From: Leptospira broomii serovar Hurstbridge str. 5399
Lineage (GTDB): Bacteria; Spirochaetota; Leptospiria; Leptospirales; Leptospiraceae
Direction of reading: 5' to 3'
DNA length: 64,000 nt
Assembly (NCBI RefSeq): GCF_000243715.2
Contig: NZ_AHMO02000008.1
Coordinates: forward strand, 1,661,001-1,725,000
In this document: positions 8,768 through 18,539 of the stretch, in pieces
Layout: each line of letters begins with the position of its first letter
How positions within the stretch are numbered: position 1 is the first letter of the stretch
Notes under the pieces: model-generated
Databases searched by the model: none
The model's input: the letters and a program-made list of their open reading frames with translations, nothing else
What the model was told of the DNA's origin: nothing
Position numbers and translations under genes: made by a program

Positions 8768-11308
8768 ATGTTAGAATTTACAAAAAGAGCTAAACGAGTA
8801 ATTAACGAGATCGCGCAAGACGAGGCTAAACGTCTCGGCAGCGAATTTATCGGCCCCGAGCATATTCTATTGGGATTGCTTAAGGAAGAGGATTCGGTCG
8901 CGATCAAAATCCTAAACAATCTGAATATCAATCTGAACGAGCTCCGAAAGGAAGTAGAGAGACGCACGCGAGAAAGTTCCGCGACTCTGCTCATGGATAT
9001 GGCGCAAGGTCAAGATCGATATCAAAAAATTATAGAGCTTTCCAAAGAAGAAGCAAAGCGCCTTAAACATAACTATGTCGGGACGGAGCATATTCTTTTA
9101 GCTTTGTTACGTGATAATAATAATATCGCCGGCGGCGCTTTATACTCTTTCAGCGTTAATTATAACGTAATTAAGGGAGAAATTTTGCGTTTACTAGGAG
9201 CTCCTCCAACGAGTACAGTCGGAGTCTCTAGTCAACCTTCCGCTCAACCAGGTACTCCTCGTGCGGAAAAAACTAAAACTCCGATTCTGGATGAGTTTGC
9301 AAGAGACCTAACCCAACTAGCAAGGGATAAAAAATTAGATCCTGTCGTCGGTCGTGCGAATGAAATCCAACGAGTAATTCAAATTCTTTCTAGAAAAACG
9401 AAAAATAATCCCGTACTGGTGGGAGAATCAGGAGTCGGAAAAACCGCTATCGTCGAGGGCTTAGCGCTCGCCATTGTGGAGAAGAATGTTCCGGATTTAC
9501 TCTTCGATAAAAGGGTTCTTTCATTGGATCTTGCTAGTCTAATAGCCGGCACCAAGTATCGCGGTGAATTCGAAGAAAGATTGAAAAAGATCATGAAAGA
9601 GATTTCCTCCTCTAATAATATCATTATCTTTATCGATGAGTTGCATACTTTGATCGGCGCCGGAGCTGCGGAAGGCGCGGTTGACGCCGCGAATATTTTG
9701 AAACCGGCATTAGCTAGGGGTGAATTGCAATGTATCGGTGCAACGACAAGTACCGAATATAGAAAATACATCGAGCGAGACTCCGCTTTAGAAAGACGCT
9801 TTCAAGTCGTAAAAGTCGCGGAGCCTTCGGTGGACGACGCGATCCTAATTCTGACAGGACTGAAAAAGGCATACGAAGCCCACCATAAAGTAAGGTACTC
9901 GGATCGTGCGTTAGAACAATCTGTTAAGCTTTCTCACAGGTATATCAATGATAGATATCTTCCTGATAAAGCCATCGATATCATCGACGAAGCGGGAGCA
10001 AAAGCTCGCTTAGCGAACTGCGCGAGACCCCAGGCAATCAAGGATTTGGAAGAAGAAATCAAATCTCTTTCTCAAAAGAAGGAAGATTTGGTTCGTGCTC
10101 AAGAATACGAGAAGGCAGCGGGCGTTCGCGACGAAGTAAATCGTAAAAAACAATTATTGGAAGAGAAGATTCGGGCGTGGCAAGAGAAGATGGATGATTT
10201 TGCAGTCTCCATCGACGAAGACGATATTCTTTCCGTCGTTTCGCAATGGACCGGCATTCCTCTCCAAAGAATGGAAGAGAGTGAATCCGAAAGATTACTG
10301 CGATTGGAAGACGAATTGAAACTTCGCGTGGTCGGTCAAGACGATGCGATTGAAAAAATCGCAAAAGCCGTCAGGAGAGCACGTACCGGATTTAAAGCCG
10401 AGCGTCGCCCGACAGGATCCTTTATTTTCCTAGGTCCGACAGGCGTGGGCAAGACCGAGCTGGCGAAAGCTCTTGCGGACTTCTTGTTCGGGGATCAGGA
10501 CGCTATGCTTAGGGTCGATATGTCCGAATATATGGAGCCGCATGCGGTCAGCCGCTTGATAGGAGCTCCTCCAGGTTACGTCGGTTACGACGACGGGGGC
10601 CAGTTGACCGAATTCGTACGTAAAAAACCGTATTCGATCATTCTTTTGGATGAAATAGAAAAGGCTCATCATGATATCTTTAATATTCTTCTCCAAGTAA
10701 TGGAGGAAGGAAACTTAACGGATACCAAAGGTCGCAAAGTGAATTTCCGAGATACGATCATCATCATGACTTCGAATATCGGAGCTAAGGAAATTTCAAG
10801 TAGCGTTCGCCTCGGGTTTGAAGATCGTTCCGGCGAAGAAGATAAATATAAATCCGATCAAGCAAGGGAACAGCTCAAGAAGCACTTTAATCCCGAGTTC
10901 CTAAATAGGGTAGACGAAGTAGTTTACTTCCGTCCGCTTAAGAGGGAAGATCTCATGAAGATCATGGATATCATGGCTGGCGATACGAACAAACGTCTCT
11001 TGGATAAGAAAATCAAGATCGAGCTTACTCAAGAGGCGAAAGACCATTTCATGGATATCGGATACGATGAAAAATTCGGAGCCCGTCCGTTACGAAGAGT
11101 GTTCCAACGAGATCTGGAAGACTATATGGCCGTCCAAACTCTCAAGGGTTCTTACAAAGAACCTACTAAGATCACTGTTTCGTTCAAAGAAGGAAAGTTG
11201 GACTTTGTTGAAGAACCTTGGACCGATTATAAACCGGCGGACCAAGGTTCGGGCGGGGACAATTCCCCTAATAACCCCGAAAGATCGGAAGAACCGGCTC
11301 TCGTTTAA
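8768..11308 (+). CDS. clpC: ClpC AAA+ unfoldase
   Basis: The Hsp100 unfoldase that feeds substrates to ClpP. Seen: 846 residues from ATG 8768, which has a GGGGAAGG ribosome site (a TTG at 8738 is in frame but lacks one). Order: N-terminal repeat domain (1-145), first AAA module with GESGVGKT and [11 protein letters not shown], a middle UVR-type coiled segment ([20 protein letters not shown]) that marks ClpC rather than ClpA, a second AAA module with GPTGVGKT and [10 protein letters not shown], and a LGF tripeptide near the expected ClpP-contact loop. The C-terminal tail is acidic and Pro/Asn-rich. No CIRCE or CtsR box was noticed in the 110 bases upstream. The McsA/McsB-like gene directly ahead suggests an adaptor or kinase for it. 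Confidence 0.97.
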   Translation: MLEFTKRAKRVINEIAQDEAKRLGSEFIGPEHILLGLLKEEDSVAIKILNNLNINLNELRKEVERRTRESSATLLMDMAQGQDRYQKIIELSKEEAKRLKHNYVGTEHILLALLRDNNNIAGGALYSFSVNYNVIKGEILRLLGAPPTSTVGVSSQPSAQPGTPRAEKTKTPILDEFARDLTQLARDKKLDPVVGRANEIQRVIQILSRKTKNNPVLVGESGVGKTAIVEGLALAIVEKNVPDLLFDKRVLSLDLASLIAGTKYRGEFEERLKKIMKEISSSNNIIIFIDELHTLIGAGAAEGAVDAANILKPALARGELQCIGATTSTEYRKYIERDSALERRFQVVKVAEPSVDDAILILTGLKKAYEAHHKVRYSDRALEQSVKLSHRYINDRYLPDKAIDIIDEAGAKARLANCARPQAIKDLEEEIKSLSQKKEDLVRAQEYEKAAGVRDEVNRKKQLLEEKIRAWQEKMDDFAVSIDEDDILSVVSQWTGIPLQRMEESESERLLRLEDELKLRVVGQDDAIEKIAKAVRRARTGFKAERRPTGSFIFLGPTGVGKTELAKALADFLFGDQDAMLRVDMSEYMEPHAVSRLIGAPPGYVGYDDGGQLTEFVRKKPYSIILLDEIEKAHHDIFNILLQVMEEGNLTDTKGRKVNFRDTIIIMTSNIGAKEISSSVRLGFEDRSGEEDKYKSDQAREQLKKHFNPEFLNRVDEVVYFRPLKREDLMKIMDIMAGDTNKRLLDKKIKIELTQEAKDHFMDIGYDEKFGARPLRRVFQRDLEDYMAVQTLKGSYKEPTKITVSFKEGKLDFVEEPWTDYKPADQGSGGDNSPNNPERSEEPALV

Positions 11309-11384
11309 GAGAGTAGGTTGACGGTTGCCCTCCTGGGTAACCGCTCCCGACGGGGAAAAGGACTATAAGGACAGAGGGAAACCT

Positions 11385-11810
11385 ATGCCGTACCTGATCC
11401 CAGTCATCTTCGTAGTGTCCTACTTGCTCGTTCGGAAAGTTTGGTTTCACCTCAGAAAGATACGAACCGTTGCTGGAATCGAAAAAATTTCTCTCTGCGT
11501 TTTTCAGCCAGATTTATTTCTTCCCGAGGTACGCGTCCTTTACAAATACTACTTTCAGGGCGGGGTCTATTACGGATCCGGATATATACTTCTTACGGAT
11601 TTTCTCGACAACGAGGAATATGAAGTTTATCGGAATCCCGACGGATTGCCGGTTTTAGAGGTAGGGGAAATTTCGATCATTTCCGAAGAAAAGATCGAGC
11701 ATTTTCTCGCTACGAGATATCCGAGCATTATTGTCTTCATTGACCCGGTGGAACCCTTTCATTCCCTGATAGACTGTCTGAATGCAAAGTCCATGGGAGT
11801 TCCCACTTAA
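11385..11810 (+). CDS. Hypothetical membrane-anchored protein
   Basis: Not recognised. The ATG at 11385 is chosen because GAGGG precedes it and it yields an N-terminal membrane segment ([14 protein letters not shown]); the frame is open further up to 11325. Seen: 141 residues, one span at about 2-18, a short basic stretch (RKVWFHLRK), then a compact soluble domain of about 115 residues rich in Tyr, Phe and beta-prone stretches ([18 protein letters not shown]). The pattern of a beta-rich domain with YYRYYFQG-like text recalls DUF3592-type proteins, but the match is not strong enough to assign. It lies between clpC and a TPR gene on the same strand; its 3' end overlaps the upstream extension of the next frame. 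Confidence 0.6.
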   Translation: MPYLIPVIFVVSYLLVRKVWFHLRKIRTVAGIEKISLCVFQPDLFLPEVRVLYKYYFQGGVYYGSGYILLTDFLDNEEYEVYRNPDGLPVLEVGEISIISEEKIEHFLATRYPSIIVFIDPVEPFHSLIDCLNAKSMGVPT

Positions 11811-11847
11811 GGAGATTCTCCCTATTGAGCTGGAAAGAGAGATAGAG

Positions 11848-12642
11848 ATGGCTACAAAGAAACATATCACCATCCTTTTATTGGCACTGCTGCCGATCGT
11901 ATTCGCCGGGAATTCGTTCGGGCAGGAACAAGCGGATTATTCAAAAGCACTAGCCGAATTCCAAAGTGGAAATTCGGAAAAGGCGCTCGAAATTATTAAA
12001 GTACTGCATGAGCAGGGGAAGCGTAGTTACGAGACCCATTATTTGGCTGCATTCTGTCATTATAAAGCGGGAAGGATGAAATCCGCTGGAACTCATTGGT
12101 CCGAAGCTTTAAAATTGAAACCGGGTGATCCGGCAGTCAGCACTGACTTTGCTCGATACCTTCTTCAAGTTGGTCGGAACGACGACGCCCTGGAAATCAT
12201 ATCAAGATCCTATGAGATCAATCCTAAGAATCGAGAAGTAAGATTGCTATTTGCAACTGCCCTTTTGTATAACGGAAAAGCACGCGATGCATTGCATGTT
12301 ATCGAAAAATTAAAATCTGAAGATCCGAACGACTATCATCCCCTTGTTTTAGAGGCTCAAGTTTACTATTATTTGGGAAGCGCCGAAAAGGCCGAGGTCA
12401 GTTTAAAATGGGCACAATCTCTCGTTCCTAATAACCCAAATGTCTTGAATAATCTGGCTTTGGTGTATGAAAAAGGCGGAAACCAGGAAGCGAAGCGCGG
12501 GAATTTGAAGAAAGCATTAGATCAACTAAAGAGTGCAAAAGAACAAATCGAAGCGGCATTGAAGATAAAACCGGAAGATGAAAAGTTTCGGGGAAATCTA
12601 CAAAGAATCGAGGCGAGAATTAATGCCCTCTCACAAGGCTGA
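11848..12642 (+). CDS. Secreted TPR-repeat protein
   Basis: A 264-residue protein with a signal peptide (about 1-25, ending AGNSFGQ) and five or so tetratricopeptide repeats. Seen: repeats of the form [55 protein letters not shown] and [25 protein letters not shown]. TPRs form superhelical protein-binding scaffolds, here probably periplasmic. The start at ATG 11848 is preferred over 11782 because GGAAAGAGAG lies ahead and the signal peptide then begins cleanly. Its last 20 bases overlap the start of mtaB, so translation is probably coupled, though no functional link to tRNA modification is evident. Confidence 0.82.
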   Translation: MATKKHITILLLALLPIVFAGNSFGQEQADYSKALAEFQSGNSEKALEIIKVLHEQGKRSYETHYLAAFCHYKAGRMKSAGTHWSEALKLKPGDPAVSTDFARYLLQVGRNDDALEIISRSYEINPKNREVRLLFATALLYNGKARDALHVIEKLKSEDPNDYHPLVLEAQVYYYLGSAEKAEVSLKWAQSLVPNNPNVLNNLALVYEKGGNQEAKRGNLKKALDQLKSAKEQIEAALKIKPEDEKFRGNLQRIEARINALSQG

Positions 12643-13939
12643 AAAGAAAGTTCTTTTTCATACATTAGGATGTAGGCTTAATTTTTTCGAGTCGGACGGA
12701 CTTTTTTCTTCCTTGAGTCGCCACGGTTATAGAACCGCCGTCGAAGATGAAATTCCTGATGTAGTGGTGGTAAATACCTGTACTGTCACGAACAAAGCGG
12801 ATTCCAGAAACCGGAACATTATTCGGAATGCAGTAAAACGATACCCTGGAGCTCAAGTTTGGGTGACCGGTTGTTATGCTCAAACGGATCGTCAATCGAT
12901 CGAAGCCATTCCAGGTATTGCCGGCGTGGTAGGGAACGAGGATAAATCCCGCCTTCCGCTAATGATATTGGAAAGAGAAGGTGCCGTTAGTTTAGACCGG
13001 CCGATTCGATCTGATCGATTTTCTTACTCCGACGTTTTGCCGAACGGGCATACGAGAGCTTATTTAAAAATCCAAGATGGGTGTGATCGGACTTGTTCTT
13101 ACTGTAAGATTCCGCAAGCCCGAGGAAAGGGGGTCAGTCGCGAATGGACGGACATCCTAGATCAGGTTTCTTTTTTGCAAGATAGCGGGGTAGGCGAGAT
13201 CATGCTGACCGGGGTAAACTTGGGTTGGTATAGGAACTCCGAAGGCCGAAAAGCATTTCCGAAGTTATTGGAATCGATTTTAAATAAATTGGAATATTCC
13301 CGTCTTCGCTTATCATCGATCGAGCCACCTGATGTCGGAACCGAGTTGGTAGAATTGTTGACTCATCCTAGATTTTGTCCTTTTTTACACGTTCCATTAC
13401 AAAGCGGAAGTAAACATATTCTGAAAAAAATGAAACGAAGTTATACTCCCGAAACCTTTCGGAAACGAATCGAATTAGCTAAATCTAAAATTCCCGGCCT
13501 TTTTTTGGGGACTGACGTGATAGTCGGATTTCCCGGCGAGACCGAAGCGGATTTTCTAGATTCGGTAAACATTCTTCAAGATTTGGAATTTGCGAAAATT
13601 CATGCCTTTCCTTTTTCCGTCCGCCGAAATACCACTGCGGAAGAATTTCCGGAAACCGTGACCAAGGAAGGTAAGAAGGAAAGAGTTCATTCTCTCATGT
13701 CGCTTTCTCAAAATTTACATTCTTCCTACGCGGTGTCACAGTTCGGAAAAAAAAGGGAAGCAATTCTGGAGAAAGACGGAGTCGCAGTTACGGACAATTA
13801 TCTAAAAGTAATATTACCGACTAAGGACCTTCAAGCTTTAAGTCCCGGACAGTTTCTTACCGTTGAAATCGGGGAATACTTACCCGCTTCCGATAAGGAA
13901 GGAAAGGTATCCGGTCGAATTTTGGCTGCCGTAGGCTGA
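12623..13939 (+). CDS. mtaB: tRNA t6A37 methylthiotransferase MtaB
   Basis: A radical-SAM methylthiotransferase that adds a methylthio group to t6A at position 37 of tRNAs reading ANN codons. Seen: 438 residues from ATG 12623 (AGGCGAG site ahead; the frame is open to 12578). The UPF0004 domain has the three cluster cysteines in TLGCRLN, NTCTVTN and VTGCYAQ. The radical-SAM motif is [20 protein letters not shown]-like C-terminal region (about 370-438) follows. LGCRLNxxE and CTVTNKAD are the forms typical of MtaB, rather than MiaB or RimO. It overlaps the TPR gene by 20 bases. The converging methyltransferase gene ends 11 bases past its stop. Confidence 0.92.
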   Translation: MPSHKAEKKVLFHTLGCRLNFFESDGLFSSLSRHGYRTAVEDEIPDVVVVNTCTVTNKADSRNRNIIRNAVKRYPGAQVWVTGCYAQTDRQSIEAIPGIAGVVGNEDKSRLPLMILEREGAVSLDRPIRSDRFSYSDVLPNGHTRAYLKIQDGCDRTCSYCKIPQARGKGVSREWTDILDQVSFLQDSGVGEIMLTGVNLGWYRNSEGRKAFPKLLESILNKLEYSRLRLSSIEPPDVGTELVELLTHPRFCPFLHVPLQSGSKHILKKMKRSYTPETFRKRIELAKSKIPGLFLGTDVIVGFPGETEADFLDSVNILQDLEFAKIHAFPFSVRRNTTAEEFPETVTKEGKKERVHSLMSLSQNLHSSYAVSQFGKKREAILEKDGVAVTDNYLKVILPTKDLQALSPGQFLTVEIGEYLPASDKEGKVSGRILAAVG

Positions 13940-13950
13940 TTTTTATTTTT

Positions 13951-14613
13951 CTAGGATCGAATCAATTCTTCCGAATACATTTCTTCCTCTTTTAGGTCAT
14001 AATAACCGTACTCGAAATCGGATCCTGCCTGTATCTCCAACCCGTAAACGTTCTCGCTGATTCGCACACTCTTTATCACGTCCAGCTTATACTGCTCTGC
14101 AAGGAATTTCATTTTATCTAAAGAGATCTTGTCATTGATCTTAGGACCGATGGCGAATTCATTCTTAACCCAATCGAGAACGATAAGTTTTCCACCTTTC
14201 CTCATTGAACGAATGAGTCCGTCCATGGCTTGGCCCGGATCCGGGAAAGTCGAGAGTACAAGGGAAGCAAAGACTACGTCCGGGACTGGAATCCATTCCG
14301 GAAGAAGGGGGCGATCCGCCTTTTCCATATAAAAAGGAGTAAAGCGATCGATTTCTTCACGATTTTTCCAATGAAGAACTTCATCTAGGAGGTCCTGATT
14401 ACATTCTGCACCCCAGATCCATCCTTCCTTATGGATCATTTTTAATAAATATTCGGTCCAGAAACCTAAGCCCATACCGAAATCCACCAAGTTCATAACA
14501 TCTTTGAGTGGAAAATGCTTAAAAACTACTTCCGGAGGAGTGACATCCCTGCGCTTGCTTGAAAGAAGGAAATTCTGATAATCTAAATCGTAGTAATATT
14601 CCAGGTCGCTCAT
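13951..14613 (-). CDS. Class I SAM-dependent methyltransferase
   Basis: A 220-residue methyltransferase of unknown substrate. Seen: motif I as VDFGMGLGFWTEYLL (about 37-51), an acidic residue at the end of the next strand (WGAECNQDLL), a PDVVFASLVLSTFPDP stretch that matches motif IV, and GGKLIVLDWVKNE as motif VI. The layout is that of UbiE/methyltransferase-11 proteins, and the FGMGLGFW form of motif I is a little unusual. It stands alone on the minus strand between mtaB and the fibronectin-like gene. Small-molecule or protein substrates are both possible. Confidence 0.8.
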   Translation of the reverse strand: MSDLEYYYDLDYQNFLLSSKRRDVTPPEVVFKHFPLKDVMNLVDFGMGLGFWTEYLLKMIHKEGWIWGAECNQDLLDEVLHWKNREEIDRFTPFYMEKADRPLLPEWIPVPDVVFASLVLSTFPDPGQAMDGLIRSMRKGGKLIVLDWVKNEFAIGPKINDKISLDKMKFLAEQYKLDVIKSVRISENVYGLEIQAGSDFEYGYYDLKEEEMYSEELIRS

Positions 14614-14778
14614 GGTTTTTAAAATCCGGTATTATGTCTGATTATCGGACGCTATCGTCAATCGGAATCGTAGAACGCTCCCTTTTTTGAGGAAATACCC
14701 TTTACAATCTAAAGACATGCCTTTATTTTTATTTTCCTCCCATTCTATGAAAAACCGAAGTAAAAAAACGGTTTCTTA

Positions 14779-14801
14779 GTTCCGATATGTATATACGGAA
14801 C
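14779..14801. promoter_or_regulatory. Inverted repeat ahead of the FN3-like/TPR operon
   Basis: GTTCCG and CGGAAC lie in inverted orientation, separated by 11 A/T-rich bases (atatgtatata). The repeat ends 11 bases before the ATG at 14813. It could be an operator or overlap a promoter -10 region (TATGTA). A chance palindrome is possible, and there is no second copy nearby. Confidence 0.3.
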
Positions 14802-14812
14802 CCTATTCCCAA

Positions 14813-16336
14813 ATGAAGACCCGTGTACGGATACTATTTTTCCTTTGTCTGCTCGCGGTTGCTGGTATAGCGGACGCTCAACAGCAGGAACTCATACGTA
14901 CGGATACCGACCAATTCGGGGTTGCAGGATCGATTAATGTGGAAGTCCTTAAGGATGGAAAGTCGGTTAGAATTACTTGGGAGCCCCCTCGGGAAACCGG
15001 AGAAATTATTATCGCAAGAAACCCGAGCGTCATCGATACTCCGGAAAAATGTTATATTTCGGACTCTTTGGGGAAGTTCCCGAGCGGGATTGCCAACGGG
15101 GTAAATCAAATATACGATTATAACCTTCGACCGGGAACGTACTACTATGCTGTCGTTCTATCCCACCATGTTCGAAAAAAAGATTTAAAACTAGTTCCTA
15201 ACCGAAATTTCACTACCATCCCGGTGGTTATCGAACAGTCTTCTAATCAGCCCACTTCCAATCTGAATCCGGACGATGAAAAAAAGAAGATCCTCTCCGA
15301 TGACGCAAGAGTTACCGACATTGCCGTTAAGCGAGAAGGAAAATATCTTCGTGTTTCTTGGGAACCCTATCGATTGGGTATTCCGGGAGAAACAATTTAT
15401 TCTATCTATCGATCGGCCGAGCCGCTTTCCAGTCTGAGCCTGATGCGTAAGGCCGAAAAACTCGCGGAAGTATCTCATCCTGAAAACTCGTTTCTAGATC
15501 AGGACTTAAATAAGTCTCAAACGATTTATTACGGCGTAACCGTTAGGCAAGGATTGAAGGAAGTCATACCTCTAATTCAAAATCAGTCATTCATACGGCA
15601 ATTTTACGTTTATGATCAGGATAAACGTAAACAGCCTAACGAAGATAGTATTACCAAATCTGAATACTCCTTCGATGAAATGCATGTAAAGGACCTGAGT
15701 TCCACTGCGGTAAATGAAGGAATCCGCCTGGATTGGAAGGCTCCTGAAAATCCTGATGAGAATACCGTTTATTCCGTTTACCAAGCGACAAAACCCCTTT
15801 CCGGCGGAGTGGCAACCTTTTTAGGCGGTAATGTTCGGAAGTTAGGCGAGGTTACTCATCCGGAAACCAATGTGATGGTTAGAATGAAACCGTCCAAGAA
15901 TACGGTCTATTTCGGCGTTACGGTTAAGCGCGGCGACAAGGAAGATTTTACTCTTTCGCAAGATCAGTCTTACGTTGCAATCGAGGGTTCTAATCCGTCA
16001 AACACAGTGCAAGATGAGACTCCGAAGGAAAACCAACCTGCGATCTCAAAAGATAACGTTGCATCCGATGAAGAATTAAATAAAATTCTTAAATCTACGT
16101 ATTGGAAGAACGATTATTCGGAGGCGATTCGCCAGCTCGCTCCGTTTGAACAAGCGGATAATCAAGACGTACGGGGAAAGGCAAAATTCTTTACAGGGCT
16201 TTCTTATTATCGAAACGGGGATTTCAGAAAAGCGTTAAAGTATTTCGTGCAAAAAGAAGTAAAATCATATAATCCAGATCGAACCGAATTTTGGACAAAA
16301 CATTGTCTGGCTAAGATTAGCGGAGGAAGGCATTGA
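14813..16336 (+). CDS. Secreted protein with three fibronectin-like repeats and a TPR tail
   Basis: Seen: a signal peptide (1-22, ending GIADAQ), then three repeats of about 100 residues, each with an opening strand (VRITWEPP, LRVSWEPY, IRLDWKAP) and a closing strand (YYYAVV, IYYGVTV, VYFGVTV). These are marks of fibronectin type III folds. A final segment (about 425-500) contains a TPR-like pair (SYYRNGDFRKALKYF). It is likely periplasmic or surface-exposed and acts in protein contact. The next gene, also TPR, overlaps its stop by 4 bases (TTGA), so the two are translated together. A 23-base inverted repeat lies just upstream. No pathway is assigned. Confidence 0.8.
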   Translation: MKTRVRILFFLCLLAVAGIADAQQQELIRTDTDQFGVAGSINVEVLKDGKSVRITWEPPRETGEIIIARNPSVIDTPEKCYISDSLGKFPSGIANGVNQIYDYNLRPGTYYYAVVLSHHVRKKDLKLVPNRNFTTIPVVIEQSSNQPTSNLNPDDEKKKILSDDARVTDIAVKREGKYLRVSWEPYRLGIPGETIYSIYRSAEPLSSLSLMRKAEKLAEVSHPENSFLDQDLNKSQTIYYGVTVRQGLKEVIPLIQNQSFIRQFYVYDQDKRKQPNEDSITKSEYSFDEMHVKDLSSTAVNEGIRLDWKAPENPDENTVYSVYQATKPLSGGVATFLGGNVRKLGEVTHPETNVMVRMKPSKNTVYFGVTVKRGDKEDFTLSQDQSYVAIEGSNPSNTVQDETPKENQPAISKDNVASDEELNKILKSTYWKNDYSEAIRQLAPFEQADNQDVRGKAKFFTGLSYYRNGDFRKALKYFVQKEVKSYNPDRTEFWTKHCLAKISGGRH

Positions 16337-17484
16337 ACCGTTCCATTATACTAGTAACTGGTTTTTTATTTATATGCGCAGGTTTGCTAACCGGAATTTA
16401 TACCGCCGTTATTCAGGATAACGAAGGAAACAATCGGGAAGTCCTTGAAAAAATTCGTGAGGGGGAGGAATTCTTAAAACATTCCAATCCTAAATCCGCC
16501 GAAAAAGCTTTGGATATTTTTTCGGAACTATCCGCTAAGGAAGTTTCGACTCAACTTGCATTTCGAATCAAATACGATCTTGGGAAGGCTCTAGAGAAGA
16601 GTAACGATAAAATGCTCGCTCTCGGCATTTATCGCGAATTGAATCAGAAAGACGGACTTTCTCGAGAAGAACGTGCTAAAGTCGCATACGGTCTCGGTAA
16701 CTTGCTTTTAATGCTTAATCGGGACGAAGAAGGAAAAGGACACTTAGAAGAAGTGCTTAGAACCTCGAACGATAATAAACTTCGTTCAAATGCGTTGTCG
16801 GCTATCGCCGACTATTATATGAAGAAGGGAAATTACGACCAATCGCGAAAAAACTACGTTTTGGCGTTACAAGAGGATCCTGAAAACGTTAAAGCAAGGG
16901 TTCGATGGGGAAAATCGTTACGAAAAATGGGTAAAGATTGGTCCGCCTATGACGTATACGAAGATTACATACAAGCGGACGCCTATTTCGATCGAGATAA
17001 AATTTCGGTGGATTCGGAATTTCGCTCGGGGCTGCTGGAAAAAGGCAGGCAATTGTATTTTAGAAAACAATATTACGGGGCTATCGAGTCCTTTAAGAAA
17101 GCGCTGGATCTCGGTGTAAGCGAAAAAGCCAGGGAACAAGCATGGTATTTCATTGCGGAAAGTTACGACTCAATCGGTAAACCGGATTCGGCCATACAGT
17201 ATTTAAATAAGATTTTAGAAAATGCCGATTCGACTATGGATCAAGCGGCGCTTTTTCGCAAAGGGACTATTTATTTTAGAGGTGGAAAGTACGAAAAGGC
17301 CGCTTCCTCCTTCCAGGAAGCTAACGATCGAAACCATGATAATGCCCTTGGCCGTAAAGCAGCCGCTTGGAAAAAAGAATCACTGGATCAGATCGAAGAC
17401 AATCTGAATTATCAAGATGGAAACAAGGCGAAAGCAAAACCTTCCGATGACGGATCGTCGGATACGGACGACTGGAAATACTAG
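16333..17484 (+). CDS. Membrane-anchored TPR protein
   Basis: Seen: 383 residues starting at TTG 16333, which overlaps the upstream stop as TTGA and has a strong GGAGGAAGG site ahead. One hydrophobic N-terminal segment (about 4-26) acts as signal anchor. The rest is a chain of TPR motifs, for example KVAYGLGNLLLMLNRDEEGKGH, SAIADYYMKKGNYDQSRKNY and YFIAESYDSIGKPDSAIQYLN, and the tail is Lys/Asp/Ser-rich. It is the partner of the fibronectin-like gene ahead of it. Together they would give an envelope scaffold with two kinds of protein-binding repeats. The converging gene ends 12 bases past its stop. Confidence 0.8.
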   Translation: MNRSIILVTGFLFICAGLLTGIYTAVIQDNEGNNREVLEKIREGEEFLKHSNPKSAEKALDIFSELSAKEVSTQLAFRIKYDLGKALEKSNDKMLALGIYRELNQKDGLSREERAKVAYGLGNLLLMLNRDEEGKGHLEEVLRTSNDNKLRSNALSAIADYYMKKGNYDQSRKNYVLALQEDPENVKARVRWGKSLRKMGKDWSAYDVYEDYIQADAYFDRDKISVDSEFRSGLLEKGRQLYFRKQYYGAIESFKKALDLGVSEKAREQAWYFIAESYDSIGKPDSAIQYLNKILENADSTMDQAALFRKGTIYFRGGKYEKAASSFQEANDRNHDNALGRKAAAWKKESLDQIEDNLNYQDGNKAKAKPSDDGSSDTDDWKY

Positions 17485-17495
17485 ATTCGTTTCCG

Positions 17496-18458
17496 TTAAC
17501 TGGCGGTTTGAATAAACTCTTCTTCCGACATTTCTATTCGGAATCCTAGGCAGTCATAAATTGCATGAGGAATGTCTTTTAGGGATTTGATCTTATCTTT
17601 CATTCGCTCGGTATATTTCCCGAACAGGATCGTCGGAACCAGGTTTGTCGTATGCACATCTACGGTTAAATCTTCCAAATTTCCGTGATCCGATGTGACG
17701 ATCAATTGATCTTCATCCGGGTTCATTGCTTCGATTACACCGAGCAAAAATCCTTCCAAGTCTTGAATACAACGGTCCGCTCCACTCCAGTTCATTTTAT
17801 GACCGACCTTATCGGTCAAAAAATATTCGTATATACAGAGAGTGTAATCCTTAATTGCGGGAACGATCGCTTTCCCGGTTGCATACGGGTCTTGCTTTTC
17901 CAAAACGGGGTCTCCCTTCTCGATATAATCTCGGCCGAATTTTCGCAGGAATTCTCTGCTGATATCCATATAAAGACCTTTACCGGCTCTAAGATCCTCC
18001 ATTCCTTTCAGGGGTTTATTTCCGGCCATTTGAATTAATGTCGAAGCGGAGACTTGTCTCGGATTTTTTTTTACGTGATCCGAAAAACCAGGAGTATAAC
18101 AATTTAGTAAGTCGGCTTTAAATCCTCGTTCCTCCAATACCCGGACAATGGAGTATTTAGCGATAATTCGTTTTAAGGTAAATGTCGGAAAGCCGCTCAT
18201 ATGTCGATTTAGGACCTGACAAGCGTTGATTCCTGTCCAGAGAGATGTTTGACCGGTGGCGCTCTGTGGTAATCCCTTTATGCCCATGCTTGCATCGGTC
18301 TTAATGTAAACTAGGTCTTGCAAGCGGGGCGGAGAGTCTTTCGGGATTTCCTTTCCGGCTAACGGAAGAAATACTCCGGTAGAGAATCGAGAAAACGGGT
18401 TTTTTTCGGGATCATTCTCACCAAAGCCGATTCCGTCGATAAATACATAAAAAATCAT
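17496..18458 (-). CDS. Alkaline-phosphatase-superfamily metalloenzyme
   Basis: A 320-residue protein of the metalloenzyme superfamily that includes phosphopentomutase and cofactor-independent phosphoglycerate mutase. Seen: the first metal-site motif FIDGIGFG at the N-terminus, the nucleophile region GLPQSATGQTSLWTG (S/T nucleophile), NRHMSGFPT, and the second metal site VTSDHGNLED with VDVHTTNLVPT. The length is shorter than iPGM (about 510) and close to the compact archaeal-type or unassigned members. The exact reaction, phospho-transfer or phosphatase, cannot be told. It is divergent from the sensor-like operon that starts at 18540. Confidence 0.8.
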   Translation of the reverse strand: MIFYVFIDGIGFGENDPEKNPFSRFSTGVFLPLAGKEIPKDSPPRLQDLVYIKTDASMGIKGLPQSATGQTSLWTGINACQVLNRHMSGFPTFTLKRIIAKYSIVRVLEERGFKADLLNCYTPGFSDHVKKNPRQVSASTLIQMAGNKPLKGMEDLRAGKGLYMDISREFLRKFGRDYIEKGDPVLEKQDPYATGKAIVPAIKDYTLCIYEYFLTDKVGHKMNWSGADRCIQDLEGFLLGVIEAMNPDEDQLIVTSDHGNLEDLTVDVHTTNLVPTILFGKYTERMKDKIKSLKDIPHAIYDCLGFRIEMSEEEFIQTAS

Positions 18459-18539
18459 CTTACTTTTTGCCCGCTCAGTAGGCGGAGATCCTTAACATTT
18501 AGACTGATTCGAACGGGTAAATCGGCCGATACTAGAAAA

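Noticed and set aside
9379..9771. 130-codon minus-strand frame inside clpC
   Set aside because: Mirror frame of the conserved AAA module; composition reflects antisense of the ClpC coding strand.
11322..11343. Hairpin CGGTTGCCC/GGGTAACCG after clpC as a terminator
   Set aside because: One mismatch in a 9-base stem and no T-run on either strand; it may be fortuitous.
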